Source: Austropuccinia psidii (lineage: Eukaryota > Basidiomycota > Pucciniomycetes > Pucciniales > Sphaerophragmiaceae). From it: a stretch of 64,000 nucleotides of DNA. The translations under genes and the position numbers were made by a program. Positions 1-13,719 of the stretch are shown here, piece after piece; position 1 is the stretch's first letter, and the number at the start of each line of letters is the position of its first letter. The notes under the pieces are model-generated. The model did no database searches and was not told the DNA's origin. It saw nothing but the letters and a program-made list of their open reading frames with translations. The DNA is taken from the NCBI GenBank assembly GCA_023105745.1, contig JALGQZ010000019.1, forward strand, positions 1,736,001 through 1,800,000, read 5' to 3'.

Positions 1-3000
1 TACCAATAATTAAGCTAAGAGTAACTAAAAGCTTTGGAGAAAAATATAGGCTAACATTTCCCTAGATACTACTAATTTAAATACAAAATATCTCTCATTT
101 CTTATCTGAAATTTTAAGATATTTCCTCCCTAAAATGAATTTATATATAAATTTCCATATTCCTTTCAAAATATAGTTTATTATGATAATAAATTTTTAT
201 ATAGTAAATTATTTTGATATGAGACAAAGAAAGATATATTCTAATGATTCCTTTTGATTTTTTTTCATTTTGATTTCAATTGAATGAGGGGGGTGTTTCT
301 ATCAAATAAGTGATTGAATCTCAACTAACTAATACTTCCATAGTGAGTATGAATAGAATGAAATTATGTGTTTAATTTTCAGAAAGGTGACCTGCATACA
401 TAAATATAGTTCAACTTGATTAAAATTGATTATTTTCTCAGTTCAAAGTGATCCATTCAGCTTTCTTCCTGTTGAATTTTTTTTGAATTTTTTTTACTTT
501 ATTAGGTTACTGCATTTTCATCTAAACTTTAATAATTTGTATCAATGGACAGTAATTATCATACTCAAGACCTCAATCTAATAGCTGTGGCTTTTAGCAT
601 GGAAAACTCCATTATCCCAAAATAATTTTGTAATTTTATCAATACAAAAAACTAAAAAAATTAGATTTTGAAAATGGATTCAAGGAATTATTTGATCATT
701 TCTCAACCTTAATTTCTTCTCATAAAGGTATGTGGGACACCTCTATTAAAATATGATTAATCATTCATAAATAGACTTTGAGAGGAATTTAAAAACACTT
801 AGTTCTGACAGAAAAAAACTAATTGTTTTGTAATAATTATTATCTTATGTGGTTTTAAGAAATAGCTGAAATGAAGAAGCTCTTTTATAAAAACTCATTT
901 CCAAAGCTTATTTTGTAAACTAATGAAAAGTTTCAGAAGTTAAACTGAAATACAAGAAGTAATATTATATAAAATAACAATAAATTGATAATAACGGGCT
1001 ATGTACAAAGGTTGGTTCATGAAATCATACATTCAACTTAGTAAAGTATTTAAATTCTCCAATATGGGATAATTTCATATTTTCAATTTTAGTATTTATG
1101 ATGTAAAAATGGCTTGAATTATTGCTTCAATTAGTATTCTGGAAGGAGAGTAGACATAAATAAGGTTGAAGATTTTTGAAAGTAAGCTTGAGTTTATACA
1201 CATATAACTTCTAAGCCATTTTCAGATAGATTAAAAGAGTTGTCTCAATCACCTGTCAAGCATTTACCTCCTATTACTGAAAAACTTACAAGAATTTCAC
1301 ACAAATTTTGATATTTGTCTTATTGAAATTTATAAAGTAATTCCTGTCATTATCTCTAAAACCCATGAATGTTATCCCTGTTCATATTCTAAAGTAATTT
1401 TTCATCTGAAAAAATAATCATATCCTTTTTTAAATGAAATTAGGAGTAGATCAGTGAAACAATTAGATCAATATTATCCTTTTTTTGATTGAGAAATCAC
1501 TCTTTTATTTGAATGTTGACATTATTTGAACAGTATTACGACTAAATAGTTATTTCCAGATATGTGAAGATGAAATCTATCAGTAATATGTGCATATATA
1601 TTACAAATAACAAGCTACTTAGACCTCATTTCTTGAAATTTGAACATAATTCTTGAATTTTAAGCTGAAATGATGGAGAGTATATTGAGAAATCTATTTC
1701 TCATTGGTTCTTATTATTTTTTGCATTTCCAAATGCAAGATTTCTTATGTTGATTTTTTGGAGAGAAAATATAAATAAATAAAAAGATTAAACTTTATTC
1801 AGAATATTTAATAAAAGGTCAAAATTATCCCAAAAATTGATTGTATGAAAATTTATGAGAGCTGAGCTGAAGGTTGGTTTTATTTATTAGTATATTATAT
1901 TTCTTTCTCATAATTAAAATTAAATTTCCTTGAAATTTTTAGTATGAAATGAGGAGCGAGATATATTTTCCTTATTTTCAAGAATATATTTTGTATTATT
2001 GTGATCTCTATTCTGAATTTTTATTCTGATGATTATGTTTATATATAAATATATATATTGAATGTTTTTTAAAGATTTCTTGAAGAGTTTGTTCTATTGT
2101 TAATTTTGTTATTTATTTTTACTTAATTGATTTTTTATTCAAAAGAACTGTAGCAGGGATAGTAAGGCCTGCTACTGCAACACTCTCAACAATTTTACAG
2201 TTACAGGATGTACTGTACATCACTGTAACAAATGATGATTCTTTAAATTTTTACAGTAAAATGCTGATACATATATTCTGAATTAAAAGACCTATTAAAT
2301 ATAGCTTCAATAAATTATAAGATATAAATTAATGAATGAGAAATAAATACAAAATTACGAAATTAAAAAAGCCCATAAAAAACAAAAGTCAAGAATTTTC
2401 TTTTTTTACAAAAAATATTATTACTATTGCTGATGAAAATCATTATGCTAAGTTACGAATAATGAAAAAAAATGCAAATAAAAAAACCAAAATAATACTG
2501 AAATCAAAAAATTCAATTCACTAAAGCAAGAAAAATATAAATGTTCTATATTTTTTTGTTTTTATAGATTTTTTTCAAAATAATCTATGCCTATCTTTTC
2601 TCTTAATTTGAAAGAATTTGGTTGTATTAAAAAATCTAGAATTATAGAGGATGTTAAGAAAAGTTTCCGACTTAAAACATATTTTCTTGTAAGTCATCTC
2701 TTGAGGAAAAAATCATAATTAATATTAGTAAATTTATTTTAATGATAAATACCCCCAAAAAAACAAAGGATTTCAGAATTCTCAAGCATGGGCTTGACTT
2801 TTTGAGGCCTTCAAAAGGTAAAATGAAGTACTTAAATTAGTAATGTAATTGTGAAAGTAAATTTTTTATAGTAAATGATACTTTTGTTAAGAGGAGATAA
2901 TTAATCAAGATATTTTTTAATTTATCCCAAACTCTGAAAACATTAAATATAATGTACTATAGGAAACCTGTAAATTCTACAATATTCCAGTGGCTTAGAA

Positions 3001-3259
3001 GGACTGGGAATATTTACAAAAAAGTAAATACTGTGGCCAACCTAGTTCAGAGGAAAGGATCAAGCTCAGTCTAAGCTGGGTCCAAGCTGATTTCCAAATG
3101 AAACACTTTCTGTCAGGTTTAGCCACTTTGATCATGGTGATTGTAGCTCAAACCCTTACAGCTTATTTTGTAATTAAAAAAATGAGTCTTGATAAAAGTG
3201 CCTTAAATGGAATAATTGAAACTAGCAATTGATTCAAAAACATCCTCTGAGGGTGTTAT
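1..3259. other. AT-rich gene-free DNA
   Basis: No coding sequence can be supported here. Open frames are short and follow base composition. The only structure I see is a pair of adjacent inverted repeats. GTAGCAGG and CCTGCTAC face each other at about 2151-2176. At 2200-2229, GTTACAG-GATGTAC is followed by its near-exact reverse complement. Confidence 0.7.
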
Positions 3260-4785
3260 TTTCACAACCATGGGAAAGACCCCTCCCAGTTGGTGTTTTA
3301 TGGAAATTCAAGCCTCCACCAATATATGGCCAATTGACCATATTATCACTTATAGGCCAATTGGCCTCTGGGACACACCCATATGCTCTGGCCATGCATG
3401 ACCCTCAGGGAGTATCCTGTTTAACTGGGACTTTTGGACAATTATTTACCCTCCAAACCCCAGGCCATTTTGTTGATTTTGGGCCTGGGGTCTTTGGCCC
3501 CTGGCCCACCCCCTTTGATTAGGGGGTTTTGAGACATTTAGGCCCCCTGTGGACTGCAATTTACGGCCTGCTGTCTGTGGGACCAATTAGGCCCCCTTTG
3601 GTCTGATTGCAATGAGGCAAAAAAGGTCCAAGGGGGCATCCCATCAGCCCCCAAATCACAAGTGGGCCCACCTGAGCCCCAAGGACCCAAGAACCAAAGA
3701 TTGTCCATAAACACCCATGGCCTCTGGCAACCACCAGAGGCCATCAGCTCAGGTACAGAAATGCTTCCCCTCAATTCAAGGGAGAACCTTTCCTTAGTTA
3801 CGGACCCCTCACTGCAGGAACCAAGAATGTGGCATATATGGTATTATATACCATTATGCACCATTTTTCCTCAGAAATCCAATGATGATGACTTCAGGAC
3901 CCATTATGTAATTTAAAATAAATTCCCCAGATCCATCACTCCACTTTGAAGGAAGGCTTCAGTCAGCCAGTCTTTCAATCCAAGGTGGCCATCAGAAGAC
4001 CTTTTGAGGACACCAATCACCTGGTCCTTAAGGTGTTGGTTATTTTATTTCAACAGTATTCCCTTGGGGAATACTGGCCCAGGATTCTTCAAGGGAAATT
4101 TCAAGAGGTTGTTAATCATTCAAATCAGTTGCCAGGGTATCAAGAACTCCAGCAATTCTTAGAAAACTCAATTGGTCTATACAGGTGGTATTTAGAAAAC
4201 CTTTATGGCATTGGCCCATTTGGGCCAATTCATATTCCACTGGGGTAATTCAAGACACAAAGTTCATTTCTCAAGATGGCCAGATCTGTATTGACCCAAA
4301 ACAGTAAATACAGGTGGGTGACCAACCCTCCATGATCAGTTTCCAGATTTTCAAATATAATGGCCACCTTTTCTTCCCTGGGGAATTTTTCCCAGTTAAT
4401 TAATATATTTGATTTATTTTTATTCTTAGTTTATTTTTCATTATTGAAATTAAATACTGATAATCTTAAGCCATCCATTTGCACCTTTTTCTTCTCCTGT
4501 TGGTGGATATTTGTGTTCATATCCTTTACTAATTCAATTGTTCTTTCTGGCAGGTTGAAACAGTTAATTGAGGATTAATTTGGTTGGCTCTTTGGATTTT
4601 GGCTTTTCTTATCATCTCCTGGCCTTTGGATTCATTCTATCTTTGGCATATCTTGTACTTTCTCCTATTTTCTCTTAAAGAAATATATTCTTGTTTTAAT
4701 TCTTTATCTTTTTGGAGACCTCAGAGTGAGTTCTTGATTCCTGAGTGCCAGGCCACTCTTGTTTTCCATAAGAGCCCCTGTGACA
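3260..4785 (+). mobile_element. Degenerate solo LTR of the chromodomain gypsy family
   Basis: This stretch aligns by eye along its length with the 1.48-kb LTR found at 41692-43166 and 49740-51224. Shared landmarks include the start (TCACAACCATGG), the segment CCCAGTTAATTAATATATTT near 4391, the late motif GAGTGCCAGGCCACTCTTGT and the end AGAGCCCCTGTGACA. It is heavily diverged and has lost most of the TGCGCA tandem region. The flanking pentamers GTTAT (3255-3259) and TTTAT (4786-4790) match at 4 of 5 positions, as expected for an old target-site duplication. No internal gag or pol sequence is present, so it is a solo LTR left by LTR-LTR recombination. Confidence 0.8.
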
Positions 4786-5184
4786 TTTATTTGCAGCACA
4801 AGGGGTATTCTTTGATTACAAGAATATCAATTCTGGTTATGATACTTGAAAAAAAATCACCAGTTAAGACTGGTAGTAATAAGAAATTTCATCATTTCAC
4901 ATCAATGAATGATGAGAAAAAAGTGTTATTTGATTATACACCACTGAATAATAATGACATATGATATGTAATTTATTATCATTTTTGTGAAATTATACTG
5001 AAATTTACCCAAAAAAAAAATTAAAATTGAACAAAATTGAAGGAATAACTCACTATTATGCCATTATAAGTCCAAAAACATTTCCAGGCCCCCAAAATGT
5101 CAAGATGGCTCTATTATATAGTATATGAAAGCCTATGACTGTGCGTGTGAAATTTTGAATTAACTTTGAATGATTTAATAAGGA

Positions 5185-6505
5185 GTTTTACTATGAAATA
5201 GTGATGGTGAATGCTTTTGAAAACACTGGGTTCAGTAGTTATTACTTAATTAATTACAATAAAATGCCACGAAAATTAATCTTTACTTATAGCCTGCTTG
5301 TTTTCTCAATAGTACTATTGTGGTTAGCAATATAACTTCATAATAATTCAAAATCAGTAATGAAATTCTGCTTTTGAGAAGAGGAAGGTTCCTTTTATCC
5401 TTAAAAGGGGTGGCAGGGAATCTGCTCCTTGCTACATAGAAGGAGTGAAGATTTTTTCACTTCAGAGGGTGGGCTTGTGGATCACACAGCCCTCTCAATC
5501 CTTTAATGGGGTCAGATGTGGTTTTAAAGCCCCATAAGCTCACTTTTCTACAATACAGGGTGAAATCTTTCATCAGGGGACCTCAAAGACATGTTCTGAC
5601 AGGTCAGATGTGTACAGTTCTTTACATAATGATTCATTAAGCCTTATATTAGTCACCATATGAGGTATTGAAGGAAAATATAGCCTTGGAATGGTTTTGA
5701 AATGTCCTATTCAGGAGTATGGGAGACTATCCCACAGTATTATGTTTTTTCCAAAAAGGTGAAATTTTATCCATAAAACTGTTATAGCTTTTTAAATCAC
5801 TGGGATAGAGAGCTTCAAAGTGTCTCATTTTGTATACCTTGATGGGTTCCACACAATGGGTAATCATTTGATTCAATTATAATTTATTATGGAAAGGTAT
5901 ATGGAATTTAAACTCCATTATTGTAATTTGGATTTATGATAAATCCTGTATGGAGTTATTATCCTTGATAGCTTTTGTTCTAGATGTGATAAAGGGTTAT
6001 GTAGGGTACCATTAGAGTTCTCTGATTATTCCTGTTTTAAAAGACCCTACATCAGGTATCTCACACCCTAGCTCTAGAAGGTAGATTAGAGGTGTAGATT
6101 TCCTTCACAATTATTTGGCCCATGGTTGGCTCTAGCTTCTGTAATTTTGATTACAGCCCAATTTGGGTAGTACCATTGGATAGCCCTCATGAGGAGCTGT
6201 ATAATTAAAAACAATTTGATGGGGTTCTTAATTCTTTTCTATATTATAGATGACAGATGAAAATTAATGTTCATTATCAGTCCTTCCTTTGATCTTGAAT
6301 AACTTTGTTATTACTTTTCCTATGGCATGGGAGTTGTATATTTGGAATGAGGTGACTTTTATCTTCTTTTTTAATTCCATTGTGAGCTGCTTTGGCCCAG
6401 GTCACTTCTCAGTGGGAATCTTTCTCTACCATTGGTTTATGTTCTCTTGGTATCATGCTTGTGCTCTGGTCTTGAGTCACAGGCTGACAGTGCTCCTTCT
6501 TGTCT
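5185..6505 (+). repeat. Diverged dispersed repeat, copy A
   Basis: This stretch pairs with 15470-16775. Shared segments include CTTTTATCC-TAAAA-GGGGTGG near the start, a block on AATACAGGGTGAA, GGTATCTCACAC, and the end GAGTCACAGGCTGACAGT. The pairing is collinear over about 1.3 kb with many substitutions. I see no coding capacity. A pair of old solo LTRs of an unidentified family is the simplest explanation, because the copies end in GACA and lack internal domains, but I could not fix exact termini or duplications. Confidence 0.55.
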
Positions 6506-8932
6506 TTTTCCATTCTGTGCATGTTCAAATTATGAATAGACTTCTTTGTGAAGGTAAGTAATTCATAAATTCATCATAAAAACATTTATTCAAATAAAAT
6601 ACTATTTTCCTTTCATACAAACCATTAGGCTCACTCCTCCTTTTTGTCATTTCCACTTAGTTCATTTAGAAGGTATCCATATACCTTATTATTCATGGAA
6701 TTCTATAGGTTATGGGTTCCAAATAATTTAATGGCTTAGAAGCTTAAAAGAAGGGGATTAAGATCTGTGGAACAACAATATTTTTGAATGGGATGCAGAC
6801 ATAAAGATATTGTTTCTGTAAATAGGCTTCCTTGACTACATAAATGTATATTTAGTGGAACCATGTAAGGCTATGTCTGAAATACTCATGAAGAGCCACA
6901 AATTTACCCAAAAAAATAATGTATTTTTTTCTAATATCATGAAACAAAGAATTTAACAAAATCACTGAATAAATAAAAGGAACCCAAAGAGTTTTATGAC
7001 TCCATCGCTTCTTACTATTAATAAAATAAAATAAAGATCCAATAAAGAGTGCTCTTCAGAATGATTTCCAAAACATTAAAAGAAAAATAACTATATTCCT
7101 GATATCAAAAAAAGAATAAAAATCATGCATTTCAATTCTGTTGGCTTCAAATTTAGCCAAATTCCAAAAATATGAACATTTATTATGAGCTCCCTGATGG
7201 AATAATTTCCACTAAGCTATTCAATTGACATGAGAACTTAAAAATAATCATTAAGAAGAGAAAATTGTTGGAGACTAATAAAATAGCGGCAAAAATAGAT
7301 TAATATATCAGAAGCTTATCTGATTTGTCATTTTATTTTACTTCCTTTACAAAAGTTAAGAGTTATTTCAAAACAAAAAACTCATTGTAGACATTGGGTG
7401 AAAAAACCTGTGACTCCACATCTAGTTTGATATTGTTTACAACTTCACCTCTATCCAGGAAGTCAAATTCAAAACAGGTTCAGAGGTAAGAAAAGTAGGA
7501 TATAAAACCCCATTGGCTTTTGGAGAAGACTCATTATATGAGGAAATTCAAAATTCCAAATTAAACAAATCTTATTCTTTCAAGTGTAATAAGTATTTAC
7601 CACCAACCTATATTGAATTAGCTTAATCAATCTGCATATTAGGATCCTTCAATTATTTAATATCTTAGAGAAAGAAAACTGAGGAGTTTAATAGTGATAT
7701 TATTTTTATATCTTTATTAAAAGAAAGAAAAACAATAAGAAATTTCAAATAATTTTCTTTTTCATAAAAAAATGATGAAATTTCCTATTGATTTTCAATT
7801 TTGATTTCATTTTCAAAGTTAATCTTTTACATTTGAGAGTTTTACTTATTTTTATAAAAATCAATTTGAATATTGATTGCTATTTCAATCTTTTTATAAT
7901 TAACAAAAAAAAATAATTTCAAATATTGATTTACATTTATATCTGTGTATTTTTTGGTATTTTACAGTACCTCCGAAATCATCATAGGCAATTAGTTACT
8001 TTGATTTTTTTAGAAAACACTGATTTCTAACTATCAAATAATACCAACTATATTGTTATTATCACAATTGGACTCATTTTCAAATATATTGATAGATTTC
8101 AGTACTTCAAAGCTCATTTTAAGTAAAATACTTTCTCCATATAATATATTATTTGTTTTTTTTTTAAAATTCATTATGATGTAATAAAAAAATAAAAAAT
8201 ACAAGATTTAATGTGGGAGTGTGTTTCTCAATGAATAATAGAGATTGTCAACTTATGTATTCATTTATTCCATCTTCTTGGAAAACTAATCGAATTTCAA
8301 AATTCACATCTGAAGCACTTACAAGACTTTTAATAAGACATTAATAATCAGTTTATTGTTGAGATGTATAGATAATTCTCTCCAATTACCTATATTTCAT
8401 CATATCTATAAGAATAGAGGTTATCTTATTTACTAACACATACATTAACTGGCCTGATTACAACATACTATTGTTCCACAAATGTCAATAATCTTGAATA
8501 CTACTTTTACATTCCTACAAGGAAATTGATGTATAGGTACATAGCCCTGGTTGTCCATATTCCATACCGTCATCTCTTGTATTTTATGCCCTTTATTTAT
8601 TAGGTTGACATCAGTCCAACTGCCTTCCATAGCTGTAAATTTATGTTTATAGCAGTTTTCTGCCTTTGTAAATAAAAATAATTTTCTTTGGAAATTTCTG
8701 ATGAATATATACTCATACTTTCAGCTTTTATAGTATTTTATTTAGAATTCATAGAGCTATATAATTAATTTCCAATAGTAATTCTACCTGTGGTTACAAA
8801 TCTGAAGCAGAAAGAATAAGAATAGGGCTTTAATTTAATAAAAATTCATGAGAAATACTCTATCAAATAGCTTATTAATAATGAAAAATTAACATACCTA
8901 ATCTCTTTTCTCAATGGAGACTTTCACTATCA

Positions 8933-8978
<46 letters not shown>

Positions 8979-9700
8979 ATCCATCTCATCCTTATTCTGA
9001 TTATTTCACCAATTTATTTATTTTAATTATTTTCTTTATGTATGATGGCCCCAAAGAGGAGATATTTAACCCTATGAATTCAAGTAACAAAGGCATATTT
9101 CAATAGTTATAGAAAAAAACCAGATGGCACGGGACTATGAATCCATATATTTTTTAATTGCATTCCCCAGATGGGCAGTGTTTTTCTATTGTACCTCTAT
9201 GCATGGTAGATGCCTATAGTAATATATCATTGTGCTTATCCCAATCTTCGCTTTTACAACCGGTACTTTTGAAGAAATTGTTCATATCAGCCTAATCGAC
9301 ACCTTGCACCCATTAGTTCCAAAAAAATTCAAGCAGCTACTCAGGCATATAAATAAAATCTCTTGTTTCTAATTCACCTTTTTAGCTTTATAGATTTGTA
9401 GAATTAATCAAGACAAATTATATAGCTAAATGAACAAAGCTTGTAATCAATATAACTGGTCATTATAGTTATTTTTTACAAAAAAAAGAGTAATAAATTT
9501 GAGAAACAGTGAGCCATAAGTAACACATGTGCTCCTTACCCTAATCTGAAGTACTTAAGGCCAAATATAAGAAGATCTGACCTCATTGGTAATGTTTGGG
9601 AGGTATTCAATGAGGTGCATACTAGAAAAAAAATGAAGATTCCGAGTAAGCATTACTACACATATCTACTGCTTTCTCAAAAGTAATATGGATTTTGGTG
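6506..9700. other. AT-rich gene-free DNA
   Basis: Nothing here can be supported as a gene. The composition is strongly AT-rich and open frames are short and unremarkable. The only distinct item is the TTA microsatellite listed separately. Confidence 0.7.
8935..8973 (+). repeat. (TTA)13 microsatellite
   Basis: Thirteen uninterrupted TTA triplets, 39 bp, lie in AT-rich intergenic DNA. Confidence 0.97.
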
Positions 9701-11775
9701 CTTAGGGAAACTGCTCTCCTATAAGGAATATCAATTTCAAACTTTTCGCACTTTATGAGGAGGCTATGAGAAAGCCCAATCTCATTTTCGCTTCATGCAA
9801 CAAATACTGCAATATGGCCTCTTGTTTCGACAGAGTGACGGCGAGTGAGCCTGGCTCTTTGTCGTATCAAATAATTCTTGTCTTATCTTCGCAAATTAAT
9901 AGTCACAATAAATCGCACCTTCTATGCTACTCGAAGAGAATGTGTCAGAATATTTCCCATCGTGCGGACACCTGCTTTGCCTTTCATGTGATACCCAGGA
10001 GGTCGTCAGGGGTTCGCAAACCGTAATACAGTATTCTCTATCAATATCATGTGGTAGTCCCAGCCTTACACTAGAAAAAAGTTCCTTCAAAATCTAGTCA
10101 ACTCAACCTGATGATTGACCTTAGGAAATGGTCTTCATATAGGATCACTCTTAACATTGCGTTTCCGCTGCAAATCCGCCATAAAAATTATGTGGTTCAA
10201 GATACTATGAGCCTAGCGCGTCCGTCATTCTTGGGTTGTCTGAGTCGTAGAGAGAAACTGAATTCTGAACTACAGCTGAAGTGTAGAGCCCTTTTCCACT
10301 GGCGGCGAAACAGAAATTAACTACACGCATGCCCAATTAGACTGGTCCTCATCCATATAGCTTAATCGGATCCCTACTCTTAAACTGAGTCTTTTTCATG
10401 TTGGGAGGCTTAGGAGAAAATTTTGAGCGATTAACTATAACAGTTTCCCAAATGAGTCGACATATGTAGCCAAAAAAACTGAGGTTAGGATTGTGCGTGC
10501 AAGTTCTTCACCAAATAGGTTGAAACCGAAATACCACGCAACAAATGGTACCTCTCTTCTCTCCGTACCGTGCTTGAGCGATCTCAGCGGTGGAAGTAAA
10601 AATCATGTATTTTGGGAAGATAATATACAGCCGAAGAAATAAAATTAATGTGTTTTTGGACAAAACCCACCCAAACACCTTGTGAGAGTGTTTACATCTT
10701 AAGACGTATCAATTTCTCAGAATTATGCAAACTCGCGATGAGGGAAAATTCACAAAAAATCACGAAAAGCACAGGTTGGCAAGAATCTACAGTAATTCAT
10801 GCGCTGGGAAGGTTGCGGAGCAAAACGTCTAGGAATAAAGGGAAAAGAAGCTGAAGTCAAAAAAGAAATCGCATGAATACATGGTAATGCAAGATCTTCC
10901 AAGTCCCAAAATCATCGAAAATCGGGAAAAATAGTAGGACTCCTGAGATGGGACATTAAGTTTTTTGAAAATGTTTGTTCGGAGCATTCCCAGTAACCGC
11001 TCTGGATCACCGGCGAAGTATGGGTAAGAACGGCGCGGTTCTTAGAGATTCGCAGGTGCTTGCATAAAAGTAACCCAGACATTAGACCAGGTTCTGCAGC
11101 CCAAAAGTGAGCTTGACATGAGGTGATGGTTGTCAAGATTTTTATATATTCTTCATCAAGTGACTTGAAAAACCAGGCTGGTTCTTACGAGTTCAAATGT
11201 GAAACGTGTCACGTGGTATTTTTCGTTTTTGGATTCGATTGGGATGCAAAGAGCCCCTTCTAACAAGCGCTTTAGCTTGCAGAGTTTTCCAAGCTGGTGT
11301 CTTGATTCAAGAACCTTCGACCACAGTCAGCTGAATAGTACCCGGTCGGACTTTTCCAATCACACGCCATGAGATCTATGGGGTCGATCTTCAGTCTCGA
11401 GCGTTTGAAAGAGCAGCCATGAGATTTACTTCGCATAGGATGTCTGAATTTTAGCACTTTCTACGTAGCTCACAGTCGTAGCAACCTTCTGGCATGAGGC
11501 TCCTGTCGCGACTCGACGGCTTGATGAAACATGTACTGTACTAACGCCCCTTTGCTAAAAAGAAATTTCCTTGGTTGCAGCTCACTAAGCTACAAAAAGG
11601 ACTCTTCAGAAGGGTGGAGTCCGTCAATATCCTGCTCAAGAGCTTCTCAAAGAGTTGATTGAAGACCCCGAGTGAAATCTTTTAAACACTATTTAGTGCG
11701 GCGTGGATAATAGATATAGAAAACTTAGCCACTAGTTAAAAGTACTCACAATCGTATATTTATTGTTCACTTGGC

Positions 11776-11781
11776 TTATAA
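11776..11781 (+). promoter_or_regulatory. TATA-like box of the small secreted protein gene
   Basis: TATAAA in the context GGCTTATAAACATC lies 41-46 bp upstream of the ATG at 11822, a normal fungal position if the 5' leader is short. This is inferred from sequence and spacing only. Confidence 0.4.
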
Positions 11782-11821
11782 ACATCTTTCCAAAAATCCT
11801 TGAATATTCTATTGTGAAGAC

Positions 11822-12280
11822 ATGTTCATGCCTTTCTCCACTCAAAGCTTCTTATTAGGCTGTCTTTTGAATCTTTTCCTGTTCTCAGGAGCGCCTCTTA
11901 TTATCTGTAGTCCCAGCGTGCCCTCAATGAAGACTGATACACTCCCAACTAGAAGCATTATTCAGAAGTTAGATCTAGTTGAACATATGAAGGAATCGGG
12001 CGGGGGTACCGTCCGTCATGTCTCTTTGACTAAAGCTAATGAAAAAAAGTACACAAGCCTCTTGGAGGACTGCCACCACAGCCCACCATCCCAAATGGGA
12101 AAAACCGAAGACGAATATTTGCCAAACACCCCCACGGCCGAGCAACCTACTCATCCAGCTTTAAGCCAACGTCACGAGGAACTCGCTGCTGATATAACTG
12201 GGCGTTTAGAGAAAGCAAGAGTTAAGCTATTTCAAGAGAAGACGGAAGAAATAAAAGCCTATCTGAAATCTTCCCTTTAG
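11822..12280 (+). CDS. Candidate small secreted protein (possible effector)
   Basis: This is a single-exon frame of 152 codons opening with ATG. Residues 1 to about 30 form a signal-peptide-like segment: a short N-terminus, then a hydrophobic stretch (FLLGCLLNLFLFSGAPLII) and a likely cleavage site after CS. The mature part is hydrophilic and proline/threonine-containing, and ends in a charged, probably helical segment (residues about 119-152, with EELAADITGRLEKARVKLF). Mature cysteines are few, so it is not a cysteine-rich effector. A TATA-like box lies just upstream, and the gene sits in a GC-richer island surrounded by AT-rich repeats, a typical setting for rust secreted proteins. I recognise no family. 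Secretion is inferred from the N-terminus; an effector role is speculation. Confidence 0.55.
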   Translation: MFMPFSTQSFLLGCLLNLFLFSGAPLIICSPSVPSMKTDTLPTRSIIQKLDLVEHMKESGGGTVRHVSLTKANEKKYTSLLEDCHHSPPSQMGKTEDEYLPNTPTAEQPTHPALSQRHEELAADITGRLEKARVKLFQEKTEEIKAYLKSSL

Positions 12281-12900
12281 GACCATTTCACCTTTCCGCT
12301 TTCCACGTTCTTCTAGTATACGCATTACGCACAATTAAATTAATTCTCCTTCCAGGCCAGGTAATGTCTTAAATCTAAAATCAACACCGAACTGGACGTA
12401 CAGTACATGCAGAAAAGTTCGCAACCTTAAATTTTTGATGTTGCACTTCATCTTTTGATTTTGTAAACAAATGAGTGTCTGGCAAGATTTGCGGTAGTAT
12501 ACTACTTTTATTAGTTTTCTGGGTTGCTTCCTCCCTAACCCTCACGTGAGGCCCGTGTGCTCCTCCTGGGTCCAATGGTGCTTCGAGAAAGGATCAACCC
12601 TTAAGAAACACCAATGCTACTCTTTTCATTAGATGTAAACTGCCAGGGTCTTACAAAAGGGATGATATCTTTTTCCGAATTTTGCTTTCTACGAAATTAT
12701 GCAAGATTATCTTAGTTCTTTTGCAAATATATGCTCAGTAAAGAGACAATTGTTGAGAGAGATATTCTCTCCCAGTCTGTGAGCAGCTAATCAGGAAGGT
12801 ACTAGTTGCACATGCGCAGTTAAGAAAGTAAAAAGATGAAATCGTAAACTAACCCGAGGGGATAAGAGCACATCGTATTACACCTAGAGAAAAGACACAA

Positions 12901-13700
12901 ATCATCATTTGACCTTAGTTATCTAAATACTCTTATTCATTATTATTCTTTATTATTACCGTACACCTCATCTCGACCAACTGTGGTTTGTCATTACTTC
13001 ACTTAGGATACAAAACACCTGAACTAATTGCTAACCATTATATTTAGTGTGTACTGTTGATACTTTAAAGATTCAAACCTGTATTTTGTATTTAAATACA
13101 CTGATAAGTGTTGTAAAGTTTGTGTCACAACTTACATCGTCATATAAAAAAGAACTAACCCAAGTTATATATTATAGTTGTGATAGTTGTCTAGGTAAAG
13201 CGTTTTTCTCGTTGCATATATATTGTTTTATTATAGTTGTTCACTCTTAGGTACATCATTTCTTTATAATAATTCTGTTAAAAAAAAGGGTACTGTGTGT
13301 TAATAAAAACCTATCTTAGTTTGTATAAAATTCACAACATTAGCAGAAACAACTGCGAGTGAAAAGGTATAGGTAAATATGGAATTTGGATATATAGATA
13401 ACAATTAACATATCGCCTATCTGCACAGCTATCATTAGTTGTCTATAGCTATATATCTATGCCCTGAGCGATAATATGAATAAGTTCTAGATAACTTAAT
13501 TACTGTAGAAGAGACCGGGGCACGGGAACTCAATTTCGCACAAACTTTTTCGGGCTTCCCAAAGGGAACAGGGTACGGGAATTGCATTAGACCACATTGG
13601 GTCCCAAAAAGGAAGATGAGCCAGACGTCATGTTTATTTCATAGTAAGTAGTTAAGTAAGAGATGCGAAAAAAAATTATGAAATGTGACAAGAACAATCA
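12901..13700. other. AT-rich gene-free DNA
   Basis: No supported gene. The stretch 13510-13630 is briefly GC-richer (GGGGCACGGG, GGGTACGGG) but has no usable frame. Confidence 0.6.
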
Positions 13701-13719
13701 TTAAGATGAATAGAGTGGG

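Larger units (their letters stand above)
9700..12900. other. GC-richer island with genic composition
   Basis: Base composition changes clearly at about 9700. CpG-containing words become common, and the AT-rich pattern returns after about 12900. The island holds one credible gene (11822-12280). The remaining 9700-11770 and 12300-12900 contain open frames of 60-86 codons without recognisable domains, signal peptides or convincing intron chains. I see no other gene I can support. Confidence 0.5.
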
